From an uncultured Paracoccaceae bacterium (GTDB lineage Bacteria; Pseudomonadota; Alphaproteobacteria; Rhodobacterales; Rhodobacteraceae), in NCBI GenBank assembly GCA_937864535.1, contig CALMJS010000031.1, positions 121,087-185,086 on the forward strand: a stretch of DNA of 64,000 nucleotides. Reading direction: 5' to 3'. A program made the translations under genes and the position numbers. Below are positions 55,898-64,000 of this stretch, piece by piece (position 1 is the first letter of the stretch; the number at the start of each line of letters is the position of its first letter). The notes below the pieces were generated by a model that searched no databases, had not been told where the DNA came from, and worked only from the letters and a program-made list of their open reading frames with translations.

Positions 55898-56529
55898 TCA
55901 GATTTCGGCGCTTCGACTCCGGCGGCAATCAGGGCCTCGTCCAGAACCTTGGCAAACTCTTCGTAGGACATGTTGGAATACTTGACATCCTGCACCTTGA
56001 ACTGCGGAGTGCCTTCGATGTTGTCGGCCTGACGGTTCTCTTCGTACCAGTTGACCAAGGCCTGAGCCTGATCGGCATCCGCCATACAGGCATCGAGCGA
56101 GGCATCGTCCAGCCCTGCCGATTTGCCGATGGCACGCAGGTTTGCGGCAATGGCAGCAGGTTCGCCAGCGGCCCATTCGGTCTGACGTTCGAACAGCATT
56201 TCGGTGATGCCAAAGAAACGCATGTCACCGCCACAGCGGGCAATCATCGATGCCCAGAGGCCGAAGCGGTCGAAATACACTTCGCGGAAGATGAACTTGA
56301 CCAAACCAGTGTCGATATAGTTCGCCTTGATCTGTTTGAACTGATCGCCCGCGAAATTGCGGCAATGCGGACAGGTAAAGGACGCGTATTCGATGACGGT
56401 CACCTTGGCGTCGGGGTTGCCCAGCACCATATCCGGCACCGCGGGTGCGTCTTGGGCCAGAACCGGGCCGCCGAATGCAGCAAAGGTCAGCGCGGCTGCG
56501 GTGGTGCTCAGGAAATCGCGTCTCTTCAT
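55894..56529 (-). CDS. DsbA-like thiol:disulfide oxidoreductase
   Basis: 211 aa from ATG 56529, preceded by GAGGATTCC. The signal peptide KRRDFLSTTAAALTFAAFG resembles a Tat (RRxFL) leader. The active site is FTCPHCRNF with Cys53 and Cys56, and a cis-Pro region EGTPQFKVQ follows. It resembles DsbA/BdbD-type periplasmic oxidases. It sits between DUF721 (7-base gap) and the CoA-transferase gene. Confidence 0.9.
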   Translation of the reverse strand: MKRRDFLSTTAAALTFAAFGGPVLAQDAPAVPDMVLGNPDAKVTVIEYASFTCPHCRNFAGDQFKQIKANYIDTGLVKFIFREVYFDRFGLWASMIARCGGDMRFFGITEMLFERQTEWAAGEPAAIAANLRAIGKSAGLDDASLDACMADADQAQALVNWYEENRQADNIEGTPQFKVQDVKYSNMSYEEFAKVLDEALIAAGVEAPKSE

Positions 56530-56536
56530 GGAATCC

Positions 56537-57046
56537 TCAGGTCTTTCTCTTGCTAAGGGCATTTGTCGCCAGCGCCTCTAGTGCGCGGCGCAGGTTATCA
56601 TCGCTGACCCCGCTCCCTGCATGACGGGCTTCGGTCAGGGTCTGTGGATCAGGCTTGGGTTCGGTTTTCGGTTTATGGGCAAAACTCGCCCGGCCTTCGG
56701 CAAATCCGGTCGGCGCGGTCTGGGTGATCCGGATCCGGGCCACGGCGCGATAGCCGTAGCAGGCGTTCACCTTATCCAAGAGCTGCGGCTTCTGCATCTC
56801 GAGCATCGGCGCCTGCGATCCCGTGGTCAGCAGCGTCAGGGTCGCCCCCATGCCATCCCGACCATAGGAGATGTCCACCGGACGACAGATACTGGCGATC
56901 TGTTCGCCTGCAATCTCGCTCCAATGGGTAATGACGCGGGACACGGCAAAGCCGCGCGATTCTGTCGCGCTGCGGATGCGGGATTGCATCAGATTGACGG
57001 CGCGGGCAAAACCGCGCGTGGTTCCGTTGTGGCGTGTCTGTGTCAT
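56537..57046 (-). CDS. DUF721 (DciA-like) protein
   Basis: 169 aa from ATG 57046 (MTQTRHNGTTRGFARAVNLM). RGFAVSRVITHWSEIAGEQIASICRPVDISYG and LLTTGSQAPMLEMQKPQLLDKVNACYGYRAVARIRITQT are the KH-like DUF721 pattern. In bacteria without DnaC/DnaI, DciA proteins of this family help load the replicative helicase; that role is inferred. It is divergent from mutY. Confidence 0.85.
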   Translation of the reverse strand: MTQTRHNGTTRGFARAVNLMQSRIRSATESRGFAVSRVITHWSEIAGEQIASICRPVDISYGRDGMGATLTLLTTGSQAPMLEMQKPQLLDKVNACYGYRAVARIRITQTAPTGFAEGRASFAHKPKTEPKPDPQTLTEARHAGSGVSDDNLRRALEALATNALSKRKT

Positions 57047-57112
57047 CTTGCGCCCTATCTTACGTGCCAGAACGGGCGGCGCCAGCGAAACCGCCGTAAC
57101 AGGAGCTAAAGA

Positions 57113-58153
57113 ATGCGTGACAGGTTCAGCGACAGCCTCTTGGCATGGTACGATCAGCACGCCCGCACCATGCCGTGGCGGATCGGGCCCACCGATCGTC
57201 GGCAGGGTATCCGACCCGACCCCTATCGGGTCTGGCTGTCAGAGGTGATGTTGCAGCAGACCACCGTTGCCGCCGTCCGCGATTATTTCCTGCGGTTCAC
57301 CACCCTTTGGCCGACGGTTCAGGACCTCGCCGCAGCCCGGGACGCCGATGTCATGGCGCAATGGGCAGGTCTGGGGTACTATGCCCGTGCGCGCAATCTG
57401 TTGAAATGCGCCCGCGACGTTGCGGAACTGGGTGCATTTCCTGACACGGCAGAGGGTCTGCGTGCCCTGCCCGGAATCGGTCCCTACACGGCTGGGGCGG
57501 TCGCCTCTATCGCGTTTGACCGGCCAGAGGTCGTCGTTGACGGCAACGTTGAACGGGTCATGTCGCGCCTGTTTGACATCCACACGCCTCTGCCTGCCGC
57601 GAAACCAGAGCTCACAGAACGCGCCCGCGAACTGACTCCGTTGGATCGACCGGGCGACTATGCGCAGGCGGTGATGGATCTGGGGGCAACGATTTGTACG
57701 CCGCGCACTCCTGCCTGCGGGATTTGCCCGTGGCGCGATCCCTGCCTGGCCCGCCAGCGGGGGACAGCGCCCGACCTGCCAAGGAAAACCCCGAAAAAGC
57801 CGAAACCGACCCGTTTTGGAATTGCCTATATCGGACGGCGTGTGGATGGCGCCTATCTGGTCGAAACCCGACCGGACAAAGGTCTGCTGGGCGGCATGCT
57901 CGGCTGGCCGGGGTCAGACTGGTCCGAGTCGCCTGCACCCTGCCCGCCGACGTCTGCCGATTGGCAAGCGCAATCGCAGGTCGCCCAGCACACATTTACC
58001 CATTTTCACCTGACCTTGACGGTGATGACGGCCACGTTGCCAGCGGGCTGCAATCCTGAACGCGGGCAGTTCATCGACCTCGTGCCATCTTCCCTGCCGA
58101 CTGTGATGCGCAAGGCCTATGACATTGCGGCAGAGCAGTTTGAGACTGATTGA
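57113..58153 (+). CDS. mutY: A/G-specific adenine glycosylase
   Basis: 346 aa. MutY removes adenine opposite 8-oxoguanine. Helix-hairpin-helix LPGIGPYTAGAV with the catalytic Asp region FDRPEVVVDGNVERV; the 4Fe-4S cluster CTPRTPACGICPWRDPC at about residues 195-211; the C-terminal NUDIX-like oxoG recognition domain from about 235. AGGAGC precedes the ATG. It is followed by alkB with 46 bases between. Confidence 0.96.
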   Translation: MRDRFSDSLLAWYDQHARTMPWRIGPTDRRQGIRPDPYRVWLSEVMLQQTTVAAVRDYFLRFTTLWPTVQDLAAARDADVMAQWAGLGYYARARNLLKCARDVAELGAFPDTAEGLRALPGIGPYTAGAVASIAFDRPEVVVDGNVERVMSRLFDIHTPLPAAKPELTERARELTPLDRPGDYAQAVMDLGATICTPRTPACGICPWRDPCLARQRGTAPDLPRKTPKKPKPTRFGIAYIGRRVDGAYLVETRPDKGLLGGMLGWPGSDWSESPAPCPPTSADWQAQSQVAQHTFTHFHLTLTVMTATLPAGCNPERGQFIDLVPSSLPTVMRKAYDIAAEQFETD

Positions 58154-58199
58154 AACACAGGCGCGGTGGTCCTAGTCTACCGCCAGATCGGAGACCGCC

Positions 58200-59330
58200 A
58201 TGCCCCAGCCTGACTTCAGTCGTTTCGCCGCTGCTGCGCCGTTTTGGCTGTCGCTCCTCTTGGTGCCCTTGCCGATCATCGGTGCGGTCTATGGCGGCTG
58301 GACCATTGCGCTGACCCCGGTGGTCGGCTGGCATCTGTTTACGGTGATCGACGCGATCAAGGGCATGAACGAGGGGAACCCCGATACGCAAACCCCCACC
58401 GCTGACCTGTTTTGGTATCGTTCGATCACCCTCCTGTGGCCGTTCGTTCAGGGGGGGCTAATTTTTGGAATGCTGTTCTACCTGACACGACAGACCCATC
58501 TCACCAACCAAGAAGTGTTCTGGATCATCGTCGATCTGGGCATCGTCAGCGGCACGGTAGGGATCGTCTATGCCCATGAATTGATGCATCAAAAACCCAG
58601 CGCTGAACGGTGGCTCGGGGATATTCTGCTGGCGATGGTTCTCTATTCGCATTTCCGCAGCGAACATCTGTTGGTGCATCACACCTATGTCGGCACGCCC
58701 AAGGATGCCGTCACCGCCCGCTACAACGAAGGGTTTTGGCGGTATTTTTTGCGGGTGCTGCGCCATTGCCTCCCGTCTGCCTTTGCGGCGGAAAAACGCA
58801 TGTTGGCGCGGCGAAATTTACCATGGTGGGCGGCGCGCAACCCATTTTGGCGATATGCTGCGCTGCAACTGGTCATGCTGGGGACCGCGCTGGTCATCGG
58901 CGGCCGGTCAGGCGTGCTCTTGTTCGCGGGACAGGCCTTTGTGGCGGTGCTGCTGCTAGAGGTAACGAACTATGTCGAACACTATGGCCTCACCCGGCGG
59001 CATCTGGGCGACGGCAAATACGAACATGTCAAGCCGCATCATTCGTGGAACGCTTCGCATACCGGCACAAATTGGCTGTTGATCAACCTTCAGCGCCACT
59101 CGGACCACCATTACAAACCCGACCGCCGGTTCCCGCTGCTACAGACCTACCCCGAGTCCGAGGCGCCGCAACTGCCCTTTGGCTATACGGTCATGGGTTT
59201 GGCGGCCTTTGTGCCTCCGCTCTGGCGGCGCTGGATGAACCCAAAGGTGCGCGCGTGGCGGCGTCAGTATTATCCCGACATCACCGATTGGTCCGCCTAT
59301 AAGGCGGGCACAACCCCGATGCCACGCTGA
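58200..59330 (+). CDS. alkB: alkane 1-monooxygenase (AlkB-type)
   Basis: 376 aa integral-membrane di-iron oxygenase. Histidine boxes are HELMH, HLLVHHTYVG, the NYVEHYGL motif and LQRHSDHHYKPDRRFPLL near the C-terminus. About six hydrophobic helices (FWLSLLLVPLPIIGAVYGG, VFWIIVDLGIVSGTVGIV) span the inner membrane. It hydroxylates medium- to long-chain n-alkanes using rubredoxin electrons. No rubredoxin or rubredoxin reductase is in the window. GGAGACCGCC precedes the ATG. Confidence 0.93.
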   Translation: MPQPDFSRFAAAAPFWLSLLLVPLPIIGAVYGGWTIALTPVVGWHLFTVIDAIKGMNEGNPDTQTPTADLFWYRSITLLWPFVQGGLIFGMLFYLTRQTHLTNQEVFWIIVDLGIVSGTVGIVYAHELMHQKPSAERWLGDILLAMVLYSHFRSEHLLVHHTYVGTPKDAVTARYNEGFWRYFLRVLRHCLPSAFAAEKRMLARRNLPWWAARNPFWRYAALQLVMLGTALVIGGRSGVLLFAGQAFVAVLLLEVTNYVEHYGLTRRHLGDGKYEHVKPHHSWNASHTGTNWLLINLQRHSDHHYKPDRRFPLLQTYPESEAPQLPFGYTVMGLAAFVPPLWRRWMNPKVRAWRRQYYPDITDWSAYKAGTTPMPR

Positions 59331-59332
59331 CA

Positions 59333-59359
59333 AAAAGCCCCGCCGAATGAACGGCGGGG
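59333..59359 (-). terminator. terminator after ccrM
   Basis: On the minus strand, stem CCCCGCCG/CGGCGGGG with a six-base loop is followed by CTTTTTG. It lies about 60 bases beyond the ccrM stop; a further imperfect TGAGCC/GGCTCA pairing lies between. Confidence 0.8.
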
Positions 59360-59418
59360 AGGTATGAGCCTACATCGGCCGAGCAGGGCCGGAGGCTCAG
59401 GCGGTAAAGGTTAGAGCT

Positions 59419-60525
<1,107 letters not shown>

Positions 60526-60578
60526 TTACTGCCTCATTAACCGGCGGCTTTTGCCGCTCTATGGTTGCTGCCCAAAAT

Positions 60579-60617
60579 GAGTCACAGAGAGTCCCGTGTC
60601 AAAAAGTTTTTTGAATC
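60579..60617. promoter_or_regulatory. GANTC cluster upstream of ccrM
   Basis: GAGTC at 60579-60583, GAGTC at 60589-60593 and GAATC at 60613-60617: three sites in 39 bases within the 108-base rnhB-ccrM gap. In Caulobacter GANTC sites lie in the ccrM leader and methylation feeds back on its transcription. A TTAACC-like sequence at 60538 may be a CtrA half-site, but this is weak. Confidence 0.5.
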
Positions 60618-60630
60618 AACACGTTATCTT

Positions 60631-61254
60631 TTATTGTTGATACAAGATGTTGTGTACGGGTTTGAACGAACGCCTATGATGTGGGGTTACCCCTAAATTT
60701 CTCAGTCCGGCCAAATGTTCCGGCGTGCCGTATCCGGCGTTCCGGTCCCAGCCATAACCGGGAAACTGTTGCGCCAAGTCCACCATGATCCGATCGCGAC
60801 ATATTTTGGCAGCAATCGAGGCCGCCGCGATCGACACCGAACGGGCATCGCCCTTGACGATGGCTTCGGCGGGAATCGACAGATCGCGAGGGATTTTGTT
60901 GCCGTCGATCAGGGCATAATCCGGCGGAATGCTCAGCCCCTGAACCGCGCGCACCATCGCCAAATGCGAGGCGTGATAGATATTCAGCGTGTCGATTTCC
61001 TCGACCGAGGCATGGGCAACCGACACTTCGGCCACCTCTAACACCTGCTCGAGCAGCACGGCCCGCCTGCGGGCACTCAGCTGTTTAGAATCATTGAGCC
61101 CCTCTGGCACCCGCGCGAGGTCCAAAACCACGGCAGCCGCCGTAACCGGTCCGCACAGTGGCCCGCGCCCGACTTCGTCAACGCCAGCAATCCGCAAGAG
61201 GCCACGCGATTGCGCCGCCAGTTCAAAAGAAAGATCAGGAACGGTCTTGGTCAT
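60631..61254 (-). CDS. rnhB: ribonuclease HII
   Basis: 207 aa. [14 protein letters not shown] (24-37) supplies Asp26 and Glu27, with further active-site acids in [11 protein letters not shown] and the [16 protein letters not shown] block. RNase HII removes ribonucleotides and RNA from DNA:RNA hybrids. It lies directly upstream of ccrM on the same strand, 108 bases away, as in related genomes. The ATG has an AGAGG-like site. Confidence 0.94.
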   Translation of the reverse strand: MTKTVPDLSFELAAQSRGLLRIAGVDEVGRGPLCGPVTAAAVVLDLARVPEGLNDSKQLSARRRAVLLEQVLEVAEVSVAHASVEEIDTLNIYHASHLAMVRAVQGLSIPPDYALIDGNKIPRDLSIPAEAIVKGDARSVSIAAASIAAKICRDRIMVDLAQQFPGYGWDRNAGYGTPEHLAGLRNLGVTPHHRRSFKPVHNILYQQ

Positions 61255-61263
61255 GCCTCTGCA

Positions 61264-61299
61264 TAAAAGGGGGCAAGGGCCATGTCCAACCCTTGCCCC
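61264..61299 (-). terminator. terminator after the Cys-rich secreted-protein gene
   Basis: On the minus strand a perfect ten-base stem GGGGCAAGGG/CCCTTGCCCC with a ten-base loop is followed by CTTTTAT. It lies about 45 bases after the stop of the gene starting at 61826. Confidence 0.8.
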
Positions 61300-61343
61300 A
61301 GTTCGACGCGGTTATCGGGATGCCCGCGCCGCCTGCTCGGCCT

Positions 61344-61826
61344 CTAGCGACCTGCGGTGCGAAACCCGTTTCGGGTCAGGCACTGCGGATCATAGCCGTT
61401 TCGACTGGCGCCAAAGCTGTCGATGTCGCGTTCGCACACCCCCGGTAGCAGTTCGGTTCGGACGCCGAATTGATCCATGCAGTCAGTGGTATACAAATTG
61501 ACCGGCCCCGACCGGGTCGGCACTCCCATCAGGCACTGGCCCGGAAGATCTCGGGACCAAGTATTCTGCGGCCGATAAGGCTCGTGATTGGTGTCATGGC
61601 GCCCATGCTGCCAATGTTGCGGCTGCGGCGGCTGCGGTTGCGGCTGGGGCCGGGTGGTCCCACGGTCCCGATTATCGGACAGGGCGGCGCCTGCAATCGC
61701 CAGAACAGTCAGGCCAAGAAGGATATTGCCGATCTCACGGTCACTGCGATTGCCGGGTTCGGCCCCGGCTGGCGACGCAAAGGCTAGGGCGAGCGCGGCA
61801 GTTGCGGCTGTAATGATTTTTGTCAT
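61344..61826 (-). CDS. hypothetical secreted Cys-containing protein
   Basis: 160 aa from ATG 61826, with GGAGC upstream; a longer open frame continues 84 codons more but has no ribosome site. Signal peptide TKIITAATAALALAFASPAGA. A hydrophobic segment (GNILLGLTVLAIAGAAL) and a Pro/Gln/His-rich linker lead to a C-terminal part with five cysteines (GQCLMG, TTDCMDQFG, GVCERD, PQCLTRNGF). No family was recognised. It is divergent from the small secreted gene at 61971. Confidence 0.6.
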   Translation of the reverse strand: MTKIITAATAALALAFASPAGAEPGNRSDREIGNILLGLTVLAIAGAALSDNRDRGTTRPQPQPQPPQPQHWQHGRHDTNHEPYRPQNTWSRDLPGQCLMGVPTRSGPVNLYTTDCMDQFGVRTELLPGVCERDIDSFGASRNGYDPQCLTRNGFRTAGR

Positions 61827-61970
61827 GGGATGCTCCGTTCTGCGGTCATGGTCCCACTGCGACCATTTCCGCCCCGACGGGCAATAACACCGCCCTGTCA
61901 GGCGATAGCCCGCTTCATCCGGCGTTTGGTTATTGAATAGCAGCCGGTTTTCAGGTGATCTGATGCCACC

Positions 61971-62249
61971 ATGAAAACCATCCTCACCACTCTTCTGGTT
62001 CTGCTGGCCGCGACAACCGCGCAGGCCGCCTGCTATGCGGATTACAAGGCCAAGCAGAACGAACCCCTGCGCCTGCAATATGGTGTCGCGCAGATCAACG
62101 GTGCCTGTACCGAATCAGACGCCGCTGCGGAACTTGCGCCGCGACTGGCCTCTGCGGGCTGGACTCTGCTAAACGTGGTCAGCGTATTTGATGAACATGG
62201 TTTACAAGAAAGACGGGACAGTGCAGGCGAATTCTATCTCCGCTACTGA
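61971..62249 (+). CDS. hypothetical small secreted protein
   Basis: 92 aa. Signal peptide MKTILTTLLVLLAATTAQA and the mature start ACYADYKAKQ. Two cysteines and a beta-like body (LRLQYGVAQING, GWTLLNVVSVFDEHGLQERRDSAGEFYLRY). Its 3' end overlaps the next gene (62191 or 62221). Similar small proteins occur in other Rhodobacterales as I recall, but the function is not known. Confidence 0.6.
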   Translation: MKTILTTLLVLLAATTAQAACYADYKAKQNEPLRLQYGVAQINGACTESDAAAELAPRLASAGWTLLNVVSVFDEHGLQERRDSAGEFYLRY

Positions 62250-62925
62250 GACACGGCAGACTGGAAACCGGTTTGTCCTGATCGGAATTGCAGCCATCGT
62301 CGCGATCATCGTTATCGGTGCGATTGTGCTGTTCGCGAGTCTGCCCGACGCTAACGCGTTCAACGCCCGGGTCGAGCGCATCTTTGTCGAAAATGACAAC
62401 CTGAACACTCAGGCCGAACTGAAACTCCTCGAAATCCTCGCACAGTCGGGGACCGCGTTTCAGGATACCATTGCCACCTATAAATTCGTGTTCTTTGTCC
62501 TGCTTGTGTTCGCTTCGGCGATGTTGATCGCGGCTGTGGCGTTCTTGGTTATGCTCATCCAGATGAATCGGCGCATGGGGCATATCGAACGCAAAGGTAT
62601 CGAGGTGAACAGCCTCCTGATCAGCCGCGACCAGAACACCGTTTACCTCAATAACTTTGAGTTCAAGCTGACCGAAGCCGCCATTGAAACGCTGTCCGTT
62701 CTGGCAGAGGCGCGCATGGACGACGAGGTGCTTTCCGGCGCCCAGATCGAAGGCGTCATCTCCGGCCGCGATGCTGCCGACTGTGACGAAGCGGCAGGCG
62801 CCACGCGGATCAAACGTTTGCGCGACACGCTGGGCAATCAGATGGTGAGCGAACTGTTGGTCAAGAATATCGCCCGACGGGGCTATATGTTGGCCATCGA
62901 CAAGGACGTCATCCGGATGGTCTAG
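62191..62925 (+). CDS. membrane-tethered winged-helix protein
   Basis: 244 aa from the ATG at 62191; alternatives are ATG 62197 and GTG 62221, all overlapping the preceding gene. Two membrane segments (FVLIGIAAIVAIIVIGAIVL at about 27-50 and FVFFVLLVFASAMLIAAVAF at about 97-120) bracket a 45-residue extracytoplasmic loop. The cytoplasmic C-terminal half has FEFKLTEAAIETLSVLAE and ATRIKRLRDTLGNQ, then IARRGYMLAID, resembling the OmpR/ToxR-type winged helix. A signalling DNA-binding role is inferred. Confidence 0.6.
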   Translation: MNMVYKKDGTVQANSISATETRQTGNRFVLIGIAAIVAIIVIGAIVLFASLPDANAFNARVERIFVENDNLNTQAELKLLEILAQSGTAFQDTIATYKFVFFVLLVFASAMLIAAVAFLVMLIQMNRRMGHIERKGIEVNSLLISRDQNTVYLNNFEFKLTEAAIETLSVLAEARMDDEVLSGAQIEGVISGRDAADCDEAAGATRIKRLRDTLGNQMVSELLVKNIARRGYMLAIDKDVIRMV

Positions 62926-63081
62926 GTGTCCCGACCGCCAGAATTGCCGCAAGCAATCTCGGCCAGAGAGGTGCCGGACAGGAATTGGCTGGTGCGTAGT
63001 CGATCTACCCAGATAAATCAGAGCCAGCGTCGCGCAGGGGTATCCCGCAGGGACCAAAGTTCAGGCAGCGACCGTGATCTA

Positions 63082-63927
63082 TTACAGCAGAAAGTCTGTT
63101 GCGGACAAACTGCTTATGCCCAGCAACCCGATCTCAAGATCGGCGACTGCATCGCCGGTCACGTCCGCGAAGACGATGATCTCCTTGGTTTTGGTGTTTT
63201 CGTCGAGGTTCGCGGCCTCGTACCAGACGGAATTGGCGGCCGCCGTTGCGCCAAAGCCGAATTTCTGGTTCCCTCTAACCGTGGTGTTGGCATCGATCCC
63301 CCTCAGGTCGAGATCGTCGATACGGGTGACAAAGTGATCGATCATGTCACGTGTGGAACCGATTGAGGAATCGGAAACGCTCTTGAAAACAAAAACATCC
63401 CGGACTCTGTCGGCCCCGCCATCGAGTATGTCAGAACCGGCACCTCCGATCAGAGTGTCCTTGCCGGCTGCTCCCTCAAGCAAGTCGTTGCCAACATCTC
63501 CGCGCAGAAAGTCATTCCCGGTTCCACCGTAGAGATTGTCATTCCCGGCACCGCCAAAGAGCGCGTCCATTCCGGCCGAACCGAACAGATGGTCATGACC
63601 GCGGCCACCGTTCAGGTAGTCGTTTCCAGCCGAATTGTAGAGGAGCGCAAAGGCATCGCGAAATTCATCACCATAGAGCCAGTCGTCCCCGTCGCCACCG
63701 AACAGCCGATCGTTGTCCCGACCACCGACCTGATAATTTGCCCCGTCGCCGCCGACGATCACATCATCGCCGCCACTGCCCGAGGCTTCTGAATCCAGCT
63801 CACCGACGTAAATATTGTCGCTGGCGTTGGTCCCAAAAATGTCATGAGCGACCCCTGCCGCACTCATGTCGGTCTCAACAGAGCCGATCCTCAAACTGTA
63901 TGACGTATAGGCGTCATTGGCTGCCAC
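63082..63927 (-). CDS. RTX calcium-binding repeat protein (5' end uncertain)
   Basis: 281 aa from the GTG at 63927. The frame stays open further upstream to a stop at about 63999, with no ATG, so the true start is not settled and the gene could be slightly longer or truncated. About seven RTX-type repeats (GGAGNDNLYG, GGTGNDFLRG, GAAGKDTLIGG) occupy about residues 55-170, and the C-terminal part (DVFVFKS, IDHFVTRIDDLDLRGID, FADVTGDAVADLEIGLLG) is the type seen after M10 and hemolysin repeats. A type I secretion signal is inferred. Confidence 0.75.
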   Translation of the reverse strand: MAANDAYTSYSLRIGSVETDMSAAGVAHDIFGTNASDNIYVGELDSEASGSGGDDVIVGGDGANYQVGGRDNDRLFGGDGDDWLYGDEFRDAFALLYNSAGNDYLNGGRGHDHLFGSAGMDALFGGAGNDNLYGGTGNDFLRGDVGNDLLEGAAGKDTLIGGAGSDILDGGADRVRDVFVFKSVSDSSIGSTRDMIDHFVTRIDDLDLRGIDANTTVRGNQKFGFGATAAANSVWYEAANLDENTKTKEIIVFADVTGDAVADLEIGLLGISSLSATDFLL

Positions 63928-64000
63928 GAATGTGACCAGTTCAATAGTAACCGCGCCATTGGGACCGCCTGCCTGATCATGGGGCGATGATCTAAGTCAC

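Noticed and set aside
61344..62078. Longer start (84 extra codons) for the Cys-containing secreted protein
   Set aside because: The ATG at 61826 has GGAGC upstream and starts a signal peptide; the extension does not.
62926..63081. Possible tRNA or small RNA between the winged-helix gene and the RTX gene
   Set aside because: No T-loop or acceptor stem could be folded by eye on either strand.

Overview
The window is chromosomal DNA of a marine-type alphaproteobacterium, most likely order Rhodobacterales (Roseobacteraceae/Paracoccaceae). The evidence is a GANTC methylase of CcrM type, a CenR-like OmpR regulator, an SDHAF4-like DUF1674 protein, the gene block DUF3576-leuS-lptE-holA, a DUF2125 protein, GC-rich codon use, a very acidic porin, and many RTX (GGxGxDxUx) calcium-binding proteins. 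No phage, insertion sequence, CRISPR array, rRNA or tRNA was recognised. Most of the window is ordinary core genome with a few accessory loci set into it.

Layout. 1-6.3 kb: heparinase-like protein (cut by the window edge), rsmB, DUF1674, dapB, rbfA, phosphodiester glycosidase, truB. 6.3-8.0 kb: small acidic protein, DUF1643, membrane-anchored RTX protein. 8.1-10.9 kb: rpsO and pnp, each with a terminator. 10.9-13.3 kb: a three-gene, translationally coupled operon of retropepsin-like protease, RimK ATP-grasp ligase and aspartoacylase-like deacylase. 13.4-18.5 kb: 1-Cys peroxiredoxin, a nucleophile-less alpha/beta-hydrolase-like protein, RluA-type pseudouridine synthase, free-methionine-sulfoxide reductase, hspQ, AEC transporter, lytic transglycosylase. 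18.5-25.2 kb: lolA, a serralysin-like RTX protease, ftsK, aminotransferase. 25.3-34.6 kb: amidase, UbiH-type monooxygenase, Trm112/LON/thioredoxin operon, GDSL esterase, xthA, response regulator, ribA, YkuD protein, YggS. 34.8-41 kb: porin, then DUF3576-leuS-lptE-holA and an epimerase.

41.4-46 kb is an exopolysaccharide locus: YjbH, YjbF and YjbE-like secreted proteins followed by a phosphoglycosyl transferase, flanked by an NAD-dependent epimerase and a divergent sulfotransferase-like protein. 46-50.4 kb: HI0933-type flavoprotein, HNH protein, an SDR/crotonase pair and DUF2125. 50.4-54.8 kb is an envelope cluster: pmbA, inositol-phosphatase-like protein, a divergent Kdo-transferase-like protein and lpxK. 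54.8-57 kb: DUF721, DsbA-like and CoA-transferase genes. 57.1-61.3 kb: mutY, alkB, then rnhB-ccrM with a GANTC cluster between them. 61.3-64 kb: small secreted proteins, a membrane-tethered winged-helix protein and a third RTX protein.

The items most worth following up are the RimB-RimK-deacylase operon, the YjbEFH-type polysaccharide locus, the membrane-tethered winged-helix gene overlapping a small secreted-protein gene, a three-copy palindromic intergenic repeat, the GANTC cluster before ccrM, and several family members that have lost catalytic residues (Kdo transferase, crotonase, alpha/beta hydrolase, sulfotransferase). All calls come from reading the sequence by eye; no database search was run.
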